A DNA stretch of 64,000 nucleotides from Heracleum sosnowskyi (GCA_030848705.1 CM061240.1:121942998-122006997), one strand, 5' to 3'; counted from the stretch's first letter, positions 1 through 11,370 are shown. The notes: generated by a model not told the origin, from the sequence alone. Numbers and translations are program-made.

Positions 1-1950
1 GGAAAATCTATGAACATAGGAAGATCTACATACTCGTCTGCTCTTAACATTCAGTTTTTGAGGGACTGTCTATCCATAATAAATTAGCAAGTGGAGGTTG
101 GACAAGTATGAAAATTGAGATGACACTAAATACATGCAAACAAATGCACGTGAAATTACAATTTTCACACAGATCCACAAAGAATAGTTGTGATTCTGAT
201 TATTGTAGGCTGAAGGTCCGACAATGGGCTTGGGTTTAGGGCCCAGTCTAGTAATGGAGATTGGGGACCATTTGTGGAGTTACATGGGGGATTTAACTTT
301 TCTGTTTATAATTCAAAAATAGGTCCATTCGAATTTGGTAGGGTTATTACTGAATACTGAATTTAGTATTCAGTATTTTTATGCTTCTTTGTGACCTGAA
401 ACCAAATTTTGATATGAAAGACATTTTTAACTTAACATTCAAGTACAAGACTAGTCCTGCAGCCTGCAGTTCCAGTTCAGTTAACGACAATAATGTGTTT
501 TTTTATGATGGGTCATTGCATAAACACGTTGTTTCAGTAGCTATTTCTTGATAACTCAATTTTCATGATTTTTTCGGAATTTAAGTGCCGAACGCAAATG
601 ATACGAAAGTTTACAAGAGAAACGTATAAACATTATGATCATCGCTAGTTTGATATTTGATTATAAATGACATAGGATGCTATTGAGATGGATCATTGGC
701 AAACGGCATGGCCGCTAAAGTGGTCAACATGCACAACCCTAAATCTATCAACAGAGAAAAGAAAGTGTGTGAATTCAATTGCACTGTCAGAGTGGTAGGG
801 GCAGTCCATGCACAACCCTAAGTAACATAGTAACATGTATCTGGCAACCGGTCTCTGCCAGGTTTATTATCCAGATTGAAAGATTCATCACAACGAGAGT
901 GACGAAACCAGGATCTTAAAATATATATGCGTAGTTTGAGAAAATTCACTTAATTTAAAAAAAAATTAGTCCACCATGTTCCCACTAGTTCCTCCTCTGA
1001 TCACAACTAGATCTCTGAAACTAAGCATAATCATAAACATATACATTGGACATATATATATATGGCTTGCATCTGTGACTCACTTGGTCAGAACACAGAG
1101 ATATGATGACTTCCTTTGTGGTCCTTTAGTTTTTTGGCCCCTTGGCCTTGAGTTGCTCGTTAAGGTCCTCACTACTCCAATCATATCTTCAATTTTCATT
1201 TACTTTTCACTTTTGAAATTAATAAAATAGGACTCCTTTTCAAAATTATGATTGTTCAACTTTTTGCAGTGCTGAGCACTGACTTATATCTTTCATAGAA
1301 TTGGCAAGTTCGTTTATCAAATATTATGAAAATAAAGTAAACCAATTAAGTTAGTTCTTGTGTGTGGGCTGACTGCGAGGGCATAGTTTTGTGGCATTAA
1401 CGTACATCATTAGTTTTTGTTTTCTTTAACAAATGAAATAACCTCAAATGTTAAGAGTTTATTTCTTTTATCTCGAGTTTTATTGTGGTTTACTTCAAAA
1501 ATTTGTTAGAACGAATATTTATTTGTAACTCAGATCTTTTTTTAGTAAGACTGTATTTACCCTTTATCTGTTTGAAAGTATGTATGGGCTTTTCAAAAAA
1601 GAAAAAAAGCAAAGTAGAGGGGTATAAATAAAGCTGGAAAAGAGGGGCACGCAGACGTAGTCACGTAGGTAAACTCAGAAGTGAGACCCAGACGAGAAAG
1701 TAAAAAAAAATGATTTTTTTCGAAAATATCCAGTTGCAGAAATTATTTATAAAAATACGTTTTTTTACAACTCTTGCAATCTCATTTGTATCACTTGCAA
1801 TTAGAGCATATTTTTGTAAATAATTTCAAAAAATTTGATATTTTTGTAAATTTTCCAAAAAAAAATGTGCCACTCTGATATCAAATTATTTGCAGTAGGG
1901 GTTATCAAGTTTTTTCTTGAATTTTAAATAGTATAATATCGGTCTTTAAT
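1..1950. other. Intergenic AT-rich DNA, no gene recognised
   Basis: No open reading frame in this stretch looks like a conserved protein. The longest (976-1230, 84 codons) has low-complexity composition and no recognisable domain. A TATA-like string lies near 1623, but no gene follows it before the retrotransposon that begins at 1956. Homopolymer A and T runs are frequent, as is usual for plant intergenic sequence. Confidence 0.6.
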
Positions 1951-1955
1951 GTAAC

Positions 1956-2420
1956 TGTTGAAGGCAGATTTCGACCTGCAGCCTCTTACTTCGGACCTGC
2001 AGAAGAAGAATGCGAGGGTGTTGCAATGTTGAAGGCAGATTTCGACCTGCAGCCTCTTACTTCGGACCTGCAGAAGAAGAATGCGAGGGTGTTGGCCCCC
2101 GATTCACCTCCGGTGTAAGAAACAGTTAATATGATCTTGAGTATGATTCTCGAAACGTAAAAGACCTGTGTTTGAGTTATCAGTATCCAGAAAAAGATGA
2201 TCTTTTAGAGATAGATTTAACCTGTATATATAGTGCTTCCTGATTGTAACCGAAGGAGGCTTAAGCGGGGGCGGGGCGGACGGGAGCGTGTCCCCCGCAC
2301 CATAAATGACAGCCGTTATGAGTGGAGGTACTGGGCTTATGGAAAGACTGGTGGGCTTACCAAGAGATGGGCCTTCGGTATGGGCTCGGTCCGGCCCAAC
2401 AAGATAATGGGCCTCTAACA
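1956..2420 (-). repeat. 3' LTR of the first gypsy element
   Basis: 465 bp, one visible mismatch to its partner at 11372-11836. In plus-strand coordinates it begins with a 71-bp tandem duplication (copies starting at 1956 and 2027) that includes the LTR terminus itself. A TATA-like run near 2224-2232 would serve the element's minus-strand promoter. Confidence 0.96.
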
Positions 2421-2535
2421 TGTCCCTGGGCTTTGTTCAGAGTATTTCCTCTGGGCGAAGACTAAAATTCGGCCCCTGCTTCGGAACAATGTGCTAGATC
2501 TCTCTTCGGGTAAGGACATTGATAGTTGGGGGGTG

Positions 2536-2667
2536 TGACGTCACTTGGGAAACCGTGCCTCTTTAATTTTGACGGCTGTCAGGTCTTGGGATCCGAGCTT
2601 TGCATCCTGGCCGTTGAATTCGAAAAGACCCTGGGTTGTCCAAACGTCTTTTCTTTTCCTTTAAATC
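2536..2667 (+). promoter_or_regulatory. Candidate promoter of the antisense gene
   Basis: A perfect TGACGTCA palindrome (bZIP/CRE-type site) lies at 2536-2543 and a TATA-like CTTTAAAT at 2659-2666. Both sit upstream of the inferred 5'UTR exon that ends at the GTAAGT donor at 2825. Their spacing (about 120 bp) fits a plant promoter. This is an inference from motifs only. Confidence 0.45.
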
Positions 2668-3203
2668 CCCAAATGCCACTTCATTCCCATTTTTTACGCA
2701 AACAAGCACTGCATTCTCTTCAAGATTTCAAACAAACAAGCACTTTACTTCAATATTGGGGCCGTTATCTCAACTCCAGAATTTCCAAGCCCTCCTATTC
2801 CACTCTCGCTTTATCTTCAAAACAGTAAGTAATCTCTTTATCTTTGTATCAGTTTTCATGTTTTGTTTGTACCGTTTTTTGCCACCATGACTGTAGTAGG
2901 ATAGCAGATATGCATTTGTCTCTATGTGCGTAGTTTAGGAATACATCTTTTTGATTTTCTGGGCTTTTAGGTTTTGCACTTTTAGGGAAGTTATTCTTGG
3001 GCCTCCTGATTGTTCTGGGTTTATAATCCTCTGGGGTCTTTAAATCCATCAGAACATTTCGGTCGCCCTGAAGCTTTAGATTTTAGAATATATTCGACCG
3101 ATCCTGGCCCTCTGTACTCGGCTATTATCCTCCATATTTTAGTTTATTTTATGTTGATTCCGAGTACATGGCTAATTGTCTACTCATTACCGGATGCAGG
3201 GAC

Positions 3204-4998
3204 ATGGATCGGTCGAACCCATCTCCGTTTAGTGACGCCGCACTGTACCCAGCGGCGAACCATAGATCTACACTAACCGAAGAGACGGTCGTTGGATTTT
3301 ATGAAGAATATCACATTCCAAGGACCCTATGGTTCATTCATTTGGCCACTCGGACGGACCGAATATGGCACAATCCTAAGGTCTTAGAGATGCACGGAAA
3401 AACAGCTACGGGTCTCTCCGAAGCAGCACTTAAATGCGGCTTTCGGGTGCCGACGCTACAGCTTTTGAAGCATCTGTTCAAGGATATGGGGATAGCCTTA
3501 GGACAGTTAGACCCAAATAGCTTCATACATATCAACGTGTTTCAAGCACGGTGTATGGCGGCGAACGTGGACCCCCGAACTTCACTCTTTTGGCATCATT
3601 ATGATTTCCGACGTAACGGGAAGAGTAAGGGCTTTTACACCATTGCCCGAAAGACCAATAGGGTCGCCTGGGCTTCCACCAACTCTAACAATATGGAGAG
3701 TCACACTAAGTGGTTCTTCTTCTCCGGCCCAAAAATCGCCCAATTTGCGGTATGGAAGAATGTAGAGCCGAAGGACCTCGTGATGCCTTCTATTCTGGGG
3801 GCTGACACAGAGGATTACAGGAAATTGTGCGAGCTGGACATGGGAAGAGTCCCTCTGTCTCTTAGTCGCGATAAAGATTGGTTGTTCGCCCTCTGGGGTA
3901 ATGGGGGTAACGGTTTATTTTCTGTCTTGTTTTCTATTTTGTAACTTCTTTTTCCTGGTTTTCCTTCGGTATTTAGACTGATATTTTTATTGACTCGCAT
4001 TTTTCTGTGTGCAGTGTCTTCTCGTCAGGCTGTGATTGATCGCCGAATGAGAAAACTCCAAGAGGCGAAGGATGCCCGGGAGAGGGGCGAAGCTTCTGCT
4101 CAGACAGCTTCTGCAAGTGAGCGGCAGGTTGCCCCATCTCCCCAACAGGCGACTCCTGCTGCTTCTCCTCGCAGAGAGCGGGGAATGGATTCTGAGCCAG
4201 AGGGGGAGCAGTTCAAAGAGCCCCGTAAAAGGAATCGGTCGAACGAAGAGGTGGTCAAGACTTATATTCCCCAGTGGGGTGTCTTGGCTACCGATTCGGT
4301 CGCCTTGGCCGCTCCTCAGTCGGCTCTTGAGGTGGGACCGGACCTTTGCCGAGGGATGATTCTCCCGGCTGACCGGGCAATATATGAAAAACTCTCGGCG
4401 GCGAAGGCCCTCACTGAGGCGATGGGCCTCCTCTCTATGGTGAAGTCCTTTTCTTCTCTTCCTTCTTTTAATACTTTTGTCGTTTCCATTTGACTAATAA
4501 TCTCCATTTTGTTTTCAGGCTGTCCCTCTTATCGCCTCTGCCGCTGACAAGACTGAGGACGATCGTGTCAGGGCTGTAAAAGCTGAAGGAAAGCTCAAAG
4601 TGGCGGAGCTGGAGCTGGAGAGGGTTACCGGCCAGGCCAAAGCCTTGGTGGAGGAGAGGAATCTGCTTCGGGAGCAGCTGACATCCCAAGAGAAGCAGAT
4701 AGCCGAAGTCCATCTTCTGAAGGAACAGTTGGAGTCTAAGACGGCTCGGGTCGGCCGCCGTAATGAGCAGCTGAAAAGCCTTCGTCGTGAAGCTCGTAGG
4801 GCCAAAAAGCTTTTGGAGGTGACCGAAGATAGGTGCTTCCAAATGGGCTACGATGAAGCTGTCTCGAAAGCGAGCTCGGTCGGACTAGATTATAAGCTTT
4901 TGCTGGAGGCTGGGATGTCGGATCCCGTGACCCGAGAAGCTATAGTCGACGAGCCACCCACTGTTTCTTCGGGTGCCGATGAAGACTTATCTGATTAA
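3204..4998 (+). CDS. Antisense three-exon gene inside the gypsy element (Transposase_28-like domain plus coiled coil)
   Basis: Runs opposite to the retrotransposon that contains it. Exons are 3204-3897, 4015-4439 and 4519-4998; both introns (117 and 79 bp) have GT-AG ends and keep the frame (phases 1 and 0), giving 532 residues. Residues about 45-215 resemble the plant Pfam family PF04195 (putative gypsy-type transposon protein): a FRVPTLQLLKHLF helix, then a QLDPNSFIHINVF motif, then a charged FYTIARK segment. Exon 2 is Ala/Ser/Pro/Arg-rich and exon 3 is a long coiled coil, ending SSGADEDLSD. A GTAAGT donor at 2825 and an acceptor ending at 3199 suggest a 5'UTR intron, which is why I start at the ATG at 3204 rather than 3168. 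Antisense ORFs in this position are known in some Tat relatives such as Grande. The function is unknown; it may aid the element. The domain call is from memory of the family. Confidence 0.78.
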
Positions 4999-5126
4999 TT
5001 TCATTCTTTATGTTTTATTTGAACTTGCCTTCGGGCTTTATTCGAACATGCCTTCGGGCTTTTGTAATATTCGACCTTCAATCTTCAATAGTAGTTTGTT
5101 TTTTCTTCGATATTTCGCTTCCTAAT

Positions 5127-5434
5127 TTTATGCGTCTTTGGCACTTCGTTAGCCTTAGCATAATTTACTTTGCTTTTTTCTCTTATGCATCTTCGGCGTT
5201 TTATTTGCCTTAGCATAATCTTTCTTTATTATTTCTTATGCATCTTCGGCGTTTCATTTGCCTTAGCATAATCTTTCTTTATTATTTCTTATGCATCTTC
5301 GGCGTTTCATTTGCCTTAGCATAATTTTTCTTATGCATCTTCGGCGTTTCATTTGCCTTAGCATAATTTTTCTTTATTATTTCTTATGCATCTTCGGCGT
5401 TTCATTTGCCTTAGCATAATTTTTCTTTATTTTC
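5127..5434. repeat. Tandem array in the gypsy 3' region (53/42-bp units)
   Basis: Five clear copies start with TTATGCATCTTCGGCGTT at 5183, 5236, 5289, 5331 and 5384, spaced 53, 53, 42 and 53 bp. A degenerate copy precedes them from about 5127. The array lies just after the antisense gene's stop codon and before the end of gag-pol, so it could act as a 3'UTR for both converging transcripts. No protein-coding signal was seen. Confidence 0.9.
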
Positions 5435-5846
5435 AGCGTCTTTGGTCGTAACCTAGCTGCCCCTTGGTATTTTGAGGGGTTTTATAAATGAGTAAGGTCC
5501 TCTTCGGTCGGTGAAATTTTGTGCTCCCGACCTTAGTCATGTTAAAACAATTGAAATACTAAATCCAGTAGAAGAATTCAGTTCCCAAAATGGGTCCTGA
5601 TAGTTTAATTTAATGTGCTATAAAAACAAATTATGTAGGCGAACAAGTTGTCGATTTCATAATTTCAATCATGTGTTCGTACATCGGACAGACATATACG
5701 GTCGCCCGCTTTTAGGTAAATATCTTCAAATTTGCGTGAACCAATACTTTGAAAAGAACATAAAATACCTTTGTTTCCAAAGGTGCTCAATTCTTGCTAG
5801 TAACAACAATATTTTGAAAAGAACAAACATAACAAGGCTGAGGGGC

Positions 5847-8800
5847 TTACTGATAAAAACGGCGAAGATGTGAAGCGTGCCAGGTGTTTTTGATTGGGTT
5901 GCCGTCCGAACGGTGGAGTTTATATGTCCCAGGTCGGACGACTTCTACGACTGTATAAGGACCTTCCCAGTTCGGCATGAGTTTGCCTTGTTTGGCTGGC
6001 ATGGAAGTGGCTAGCTTTCTTAGTACTAGGTCGCCCACCTGGAAGGATCTCTTTTTTATTCTCGAGTCGTAATATTGGGCTGCCTGAAGTTGGTATCTTA
6101 TGTTTCTCTGGTGTGCTACCTCACGTTCTTCTTCTAAGAAATCCACATTAGCCTTCAGACCAAATTCATTTGTCTCAATATTAAACACTTGGGTTCGGTA
6201 TGACTCTAGTCCGACTTCTACTGGTAGAAGGGCATCTGTTCCGAATGCCAGTCTAAAAGGAGTCTCTCCGGTCGAAGACCTGGTTGTCGTTCGGTATGCC
6301 CACAAAACCCAAGGTAATTCCTCGGCCCACAAACCTTTGGCTTCGCCCAACCTCTTCTTAATCCCGTCAAAAATTATTTTATTAGCTGCTTCTATCGCCC
6401 CGTTGCCTTGGGGATGACCGACTGAGCTGAACTTCTGTTGGACCCCGAATTGGCTCAGAAATTTCTTGAACTTGCTCCCAACGAACTGTGCTCCATTATC
6501 TGATATACACACCATGGGAATCCCAAACCTTAATATCACCTGTTCCAACATGAATTTCATTGCCGCCGCTTCGGTGATGGCGGAGAGTGGCCTTGCTTCT
6601 ATCCATTTGGTCATGTAGTCAATTGCCACTATACAATACTTTGCTTGCTTGGTGCTGGTGGGTAAAATTCCTACAATATCCACGGCCCACATGGCAAAAG
6701 GGATGGGACTAAGGACCGAAGACATTGTCTCGGGTGGTTGCTTCGGAATTGTGCTAAATAGCTGGCACTGTTTGCATTTTTTGGCGTACTCCGTTGCATC
6801 TTCTTTCATCTTCGGCCAAAAGAATCCCTGCCTGAGAATTTTGAAGGCTAAGGACCTTCCGGCCAAATGCTCTCCGCAGATCCCTTCGTGAACCGTTTCT
6901 AGTGCCAACTTTTGTTCGTCAGGGTCTAGGCAGCGAAGGAGTGGCTGAGTGGCTGATCTTCGAAATAATCGGCCCCCTACCAAAGTGTAGTTGGCCGACC
7001 GATAGCGAATCTTTTGTGCCTCTCTTCGATCTAATGGCAGAGTACCCTTTTCGAGGAATGCCCTGACCGGGGTCATCCAATTAATTCCTTGGTGTATCTC
7101 CAGGCATTGTTTTCTGTCGATCGAAGGTGTCTTTGCTTCGGTCAGATAGATGGACCCTGTTAAATTGTGAGTATCTGCCGAAGCCAGCCTTGAGAGCGCA
7201 TCCGCCCGACTGTTGTTTTCCCTGGCCACTTGGCTTAACTCAAAGGAAAGGAAAAACTGAGTGTTCTCGCGTACTTTTTGGGCGTAAGCTTTCGTACGAG
7301 GATCTTTCTGCCCATACTCACCGTTGTACTGTTTTACCACCAACATTGAATCACTGAAGGCTTTTAGGTGTTTAACTTCTAAACTTCGGGCCAAATCCAA
7401 ACCAGCCAGCAAAGCTTCGTATTCGGCCTCATTGTTCGTTACCGGGAAATTGAAGCGGATTGCCTGGCATATTTCGAATCCTTCGGGGCTAGTTAAGATC
7501 AAACCTGCCCCATATTTGTTACCGGCGACCGATCCGTCCACAAACAATTTCCATTTTCCCGGAGACTGTATCAGATGCTCTTCGGGAACGAGGTCTTTTG
7601 GGCCGGAAAAGGTGCACTCGATCATGAAATCTGCCAGGGCCTGAGCTTTGATCGAAGTTCTTGGTACATATTCTAGCTCATATTCCCCTAGTTCAATCGC
7701 CCATGCCACGATTCTTCCCGATGCTTCTGGCCTTTGCAGTATTTTCTTTAAGGGCTGATCGGTTATGACTTGGATCGTTCGCCCTTGAAAATAATGCCTT
7801 AACTTCCTGGAGGCCATTATGAGTCCATAAGCAAACTTTTCGGCATTAGGATACCTGGTCTCGGCATCCTTCAGTATGTGCGAGATGTAATAAACCGGGT
7901 GTTGGTTCCCTTCATGCTCTTTGACCAAAACGGCTCCCAGTGTTCGATCATTCACTGCCAAATATAGTTGCAATGTTTCCTTCGGGTCTGGTCTCATTAA
8001 GAGTGGAGTGTTTACCAAATATTCTTTTATTTCTTCGAAGGCCTTCTGGCAGTTCGGCCCCCACTCAAATGTCTTCGACCCCCGAAGCACTTCAAAGAAT
8101 GGTAGCGCTTTCTCTGCTGACCTGGAAATGAATCTCCTCAATGCTGCTAACCGTCTGGTAAGCTTTTGAATGTCCTTGATAGTTTTCGGAGCCTCCATAT
8201 CGACCACTGCTTTGATTTTTTCTGGGTTCGCCTCTATCCCTCGGGCGCTAACCATGTATCCCAGAAATTTCCCACTGTGTACTCCGAACGTACACTTGTT
8301 TGGATTAATCCTCATGTTATTCTGTCGGAGAGTTTCAAAGCATTCCTGCAAATCTTCTGCGTGGTCCCGCAGGAGGGATTTGACTATCATGTCGTCCACA
8401 TAGCATTCCATGTTCCTTCCAATCATCTTTTTGAAGACTTTGTTGATCATTTTCTGAAAAGTGGCCCCTGCATTCTTCAAGCCGAAGGGCATTTTGATGT
8501 ATGCGTATGTGCCATTTGGTGTGATGAATGCTGTCTTCGGAATGTCCTCGGCATTCATCGCAATTTGATGGTAGCCCGAAAAGGCATCTAGAAAGCTGAG
8601 AATCTGATGTCCCGAAGTAGCATCTATCAACTGATCAATATTCGGCAATGGGTAGTGGTCTTTCGGACAGTTCTTGTTGAGATCGGTATAATCGACACAC
8701 ATCCTCCATTTTCCGTTTGATTTTTTAACCACCACCACATTTGCCAACCACTCGGGATATCTAATATCCTCGATGAATTTTGCCTCGAGTAGCTTCTCAA

Positions 8801-11315
8801 CTTCGGCTTGTATGACCTCCTGCCTTTCCATGGCGAAGTTCCTTTTCTTCTGTTTGACCGGCTTAGCATCACCTTTGACATTAAGACAATGTTTAGCGAC
8901 CGAAGGGTCTAGGCCAGGCATGTCCTCGGGACCCCATGCAAACACATCATGATATTCCCTGATTACCTTGATGACCTTTTCTTTCAACTCGGGTTCCATT
9001 CCTTTCCCAATTTGGATCATTTTTCCCTTCTGTCCCACATATAGTTCTACCTCTTCGGTTTCAACTGCTGGTTCGGCTATGGGGCTAGAAAGATCGGCCC
9101 CAAACTTTTCCAGCTCGATACTAAGTAGTTGGTGACTGCCTCCCACCTCGTTCACTTTCCTCTTTCTTTTTCCTCCTTCGGGGGTTTCAAACTCTTCATC
9201 CTTCGCGACATCCTCTAACATTATTAGTCGGGCAGCTTTCTGATCGCCTCTCATTTCACCAATCCCATTTTCGGTCGGAAACTTCAGCTTCAAGTGGGGA
9301 ACAGAAGCCACCGCCTGGAACAGAGACAAGGTGGGTCTTCCTAATATCCCATTGTAAGCGCTTTCCACCCGAACGACATAGAACTTTGCCTCCTTCTTTA
9401 TCGTGTATGGTGCTTTCCCCAACAGAACGGACAAAGTTATGGTGCCTTCAATCGGCACAGGCTGATTCCCGAAGCCATAAAGAGGTGCTTCGTAGCATGG
9501 CTCCAACTGTTCTCCTCCCAGATTCATTTTGAGGTAAGTGTTGTGGTAAAGAATATTTACCGAGCTTCCTCCGTCCACCAACACTCGCCAGACCTTGTTC
9601 TCCCCTATAACCGGGTTGATGACAAGCGGGTCTTCGTGCGGCCATATGACATCTTCATAATCATCCTCGGTAAAGGAGATAGGGAGTGGTTGCTTGGCTG
9701 CACTAGTCTGATGAAGGTTATACACTTGTCGGGCGTATTTCTTTCGGGCAGTTTTACTATCCCGATCGAGTATGGTTCCTCCAGAGATGGTCCTGACTTC
9801 TCCCCGGTACTTCTCTCCGCCTTCAATCGTCTTTTGTTTTTCCATGGACTCTAACTTGTCCCTAAGGTCGCCCACAAACTGGGCCAACTCTCCATCCTTG
9901 ATCATCCTCTCGATCAATTTCTTCAAGTGAAAACACTCATCGGTATTATGCCCTTTATCTCTGTGGTAGTCACAGTACTTGTTCTCGTTCCTTCGGTTCT
10001 CAGGAGTTCTCATCCTTGACGGTCGAACGAATCCCGGTTTGCCTTTTATCTCATGGAGAATCTTCGAGATAGGCGTGTTTAGAGGTGTGAACACCGCGCT
10101 ATCTCTATCTCTTCTTCGGTCGGCCCCTTTATCGGGCCTATTGTCTGTTAACCTGCTCTTAATATCTCCTCGACCCCTTCGGTCGTCCCTTGAGTTGCTC
10201 TTCCTGTCTTCCCTGGAATCGTTCTTTCTTCCCTCCTTGTAACCTCCGATCGACTCTATTTTTCTCCTTATTGCCTCACCCCTCACATATATATCATTTA
10301 AAGACTTGGGGGGTATATCGTAAAGCGAGGAGCGAAGTTTTTTACCTTTAATTGGGTCAAGACCTGCCGCAAGGAAGCCAGCCGCTTTGACTTTATCTAA
10401 GTTAGTGACCATCCCAGCCTCCTCCTTAAATCGAACCAAGTAATCACCCAGCTCTTCGTTCGACCTCTGTCTACAATGGATCAAGGCCTCGGTGTCCTTC
10501 TCTCTCCGACACAAATGGGAATAGTGTCTCAAGAATTTCCGCTTCACCTGTTCATAGGTCCCGATCGACCTTGGCCTTAACGACCGATACCACATGGACG
10601 CCGGTCCCCTGAGGTAGGTCTTGAACATCTTACACAGCATGACATCACAATGCCCCATTCCAGTCATCAGGGCCTCGTACTTCTCACAATGGTCTGTTGG
10701 GTCACCCTTGCCATTGAACTCGCTCATTTTCGGGAACTGCCTCCCTGGGGGTGGTCGGAAATCCTCAATCTCTTCAGTCACCACAGGCTCGTGGCTGACT
10801 TTTCTTTCGCCAAACATGGCTTTTTCGATTCTACGAATTCTATCCCGCGTGTCCGGTCCTTCATCATCCCCTGAATCAGAGGTGTAGGCAACTTTTGACC
10901 GGGACCTTCTTGAGTGCGACTCGGAGTCCCAGGACTCGTCTTCGTCATCTACGTCATCTCTGACCCGCTTCTCCCTTCGGGGCTCAGTCTCCAGGGTTTC
11001 CCGAAGAATTGCCTTCTCCTCTAAATCCAACTCCTCTCTTTGGAGCCTTAATGCTTGCAGCCTTAGGCGATAGGCCTCTTTCCTCTTGGCCAATCTTTCC
11101 GCCTCTTTGTCTTCTTCAATTTCAGGACCCTTTCCCTTGGCCATCTTCTCCTCTCTCCATCTCATAATTAGTTCTCGTTGTTCTTCGGGAGTGGGGATGG
11201 GGCCTTCCTCTCCATCCAGATCAAAGATTCTGGGCTGGGTTGAGGGAGTTCGACTGGTACCGAACCCGGGAGGAACGATACCTTCGTTATCTTTCCCAGT
11301 AGTTCCGTTCGTCAT
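5847..11315 (-). CDS. Gag-pol polyprotein, Tat-clade gypsy retrotransposon (intact)
   Basis: An uninterrupted 1822-codon polyprotein that packages, reverse-transcribes and integrates the element. I start it at the ATG at 11315; the open frame extends seven codons upstream only through a GTG. In order: a gag domain (about 240-305) with a matrix/capsid-like tryptophan region; a C-x2-H-x4-H-x4-C knuckle from C448; an aspartic protease with D581 in a VDGGSS context; reverse transcriptase with YVDD at 972-975; a normal RNase H (about 1115-1235); a second RNase H starting FVDGS (D1260) with the NNEAEYEALLAGL block; an integrase zinc finger from H1476; and catalytic D1546, D1606 and E1642 (D-x35-E). 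A GPY-type NWEGPY motif lies near the end with no chromodomain after it. The dual RNase H is a Tat hallmark. All catalytic residues checked are present. Confidence 0.95.
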   Translation of the reverse strand: MTNGTTGKDNEGIVPPGFGTSRTPSTQPRIFDLDGEEGPIPTPEEQRELIMRWREEKMAKGKGPEIEEDKEAERLAKRKEAYRLRLQALRLQREELDLEEKAILRETLETEPRREKRVRDDVDDEDESWDSESHSRRSRSKVAYTSDSGDDEGPDTRDRIRRIEKAMFGERKVSHEPVVTEEIEDFRPPPGRQFPKMSEFNGKGDPTDHCEKYEALMTGMGHCDVMLCKMFKTYLRGPASMWYRSLRPRSIGTYEQVKRKFLRHYSHLCRREKDTEALIHCRQRSNEELGDYLVRFKEEAGMVTNLDKVKAAGFLAAGLDPIKGKKLRSSLYDIPPKSLNDIYVRGEAIRRKIESIGGYKEGRKNDSREDRKSNSRDDRRGRGDIKSRLTDNRPDKGADRRRDRDSAVFTPLNTPISKILHEIKGKPGFVRPSRMRTPENRRNENKYCDYHRDKGHNTDECFHLKKLIERMIKDGELAQFVGDLRDKLESMEKQKTIEGGEKYRGEVRTISGGTILDRDSKTARKKYARQVYNLHQTSAAKQPLPISFTEDDYEDVIWPHEDPLVINPVIGENKVWRVLVDGGSSVNILYHNTYLKMNLGGEQLEPCYEAPLYGFGNQPVPIEGTITLSVLLGKAPYTIKKEAKFYVVRVESAYNGILGRPTLSLFQAVASVPHLKLKFPTENGIGEMRGDQKAARLIMLEDVAKDEEFETPEGGKRKRKVNEVGGSHQLLSIELEKFGADLSSPIAEPAVETEEVELYVGQKGKMIQIGKGMEPELKEKVIKVIREYHDVFAWGPEDMPGLDPSVAKHCLNVKGDAKPVKQKKRNFAMERQEVIQAEVEKLLEAKFIEDIRYPEWLANVVVVKKSNGKWRMCVDYTDLNKNCPKDHYPLPNIDQLIDATSGHQILSFLDAFSGYHQIAMNAEDIPKTAFITPNGTYAYIKMPFGLKNAGATFQKMINKVFKKMIGRNMECYVDDMIVKSLLRDHAEDLQECFETLRQNNMRINPNKCTFGVHSGKFLGYMVSARGIEANPEKIKAVVDMEAPKTIKDIQKLTRRLAALRRFISRSAEKALPFFEVLRGSKTFEWGPNCQKAFEEIKEYLVNTPLLMRPDPKETLQLYLAVNDRTLGAVLVKEHEGNQHPVYYISHILKDAETRYPNAEKFAYGLIMASRKLRHYFQGRTIQVITDQPLKKILQRPEASGRIVAWAIELGEYELEYVPRTSIKAQALADFMIECTFSGPKDLVPEEHLIQSPGKWKLFVDGSVAGNKYGAGLILTSPEGFEICQAIRFNFPVTNNEAEYEALLAGLDLARSLEVKHLKAFSDSMLVVKQYNGEYGQKDPRTKAYAQKVRENTQFFLSFELSQVARENNSRADALSRLASADTHNLTGSIYLTEAKTPSIDRKQCLEIHQGINWMTPVRAFLEKGTLPLDRREAQKIRYRSANYTLVGGRLFRRSATQPLLRCLDPDEQKLALETVHEGICGEHLAGRSLAFKILRQGFFWPKMKEDATEYAKKCKQCQLFSTIPKQPPETMSSVLSPIPFAMWAVDIVGILPTSTKQAKYCIVAIDYMTKWIEARPLSAITEAAAMKFMLEQVILRFGIPMVCISDNGAQFVGSKFKKFLSQFGVQQKFSSVGHPQGNGAIEAANKIIFDGIKKRLGEAKGLWAEELPWVLWAYRTTTRSSTGETPFRLAFGTDALLPVEVGLESYRTQVFNIETNEFGLKANVDFLEEEREVAHQRNIRYQLQAAQYYDSRIKKRSFQVGDLVLRKLATSMPAKQGKLMPNWEGPYTVVEVVRPGTYKLHRSDGNPIKNTWHASHLRRFYQ

Positions 11316-11352
11316 AGCTCTTTGTAATAAATCCACAGAATGATCTTCTACG

Positions 11353-11370
11353 TTCCCACAGACGGCGCCA
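11353..11370 (-). other. Primer-binding site of the first gypsy element
   Basis: Read on the minus strand, the sequence one base inside the 5' LTR starts TGGCGCCGTC. The first ten bases match the 3' end expected of a plant tRNA-Asp, and the match then weakens. The second gypsy element in this window has the same site at 19255. Confidence 0.8.

Noticed and set aside
3168..3203. ATG at 3168 as the start of the antisense gene
   Set aside because: It lies inside the inferred 5'UTR intron (2825-3199); the ATG at 3204 follows the acceptor. It remains possible if that intron is not used.
11316..11336. Extended start of gag-pol at 11336
   Set aside because: The codon is GTG; the first ATG in frame is at 11315.
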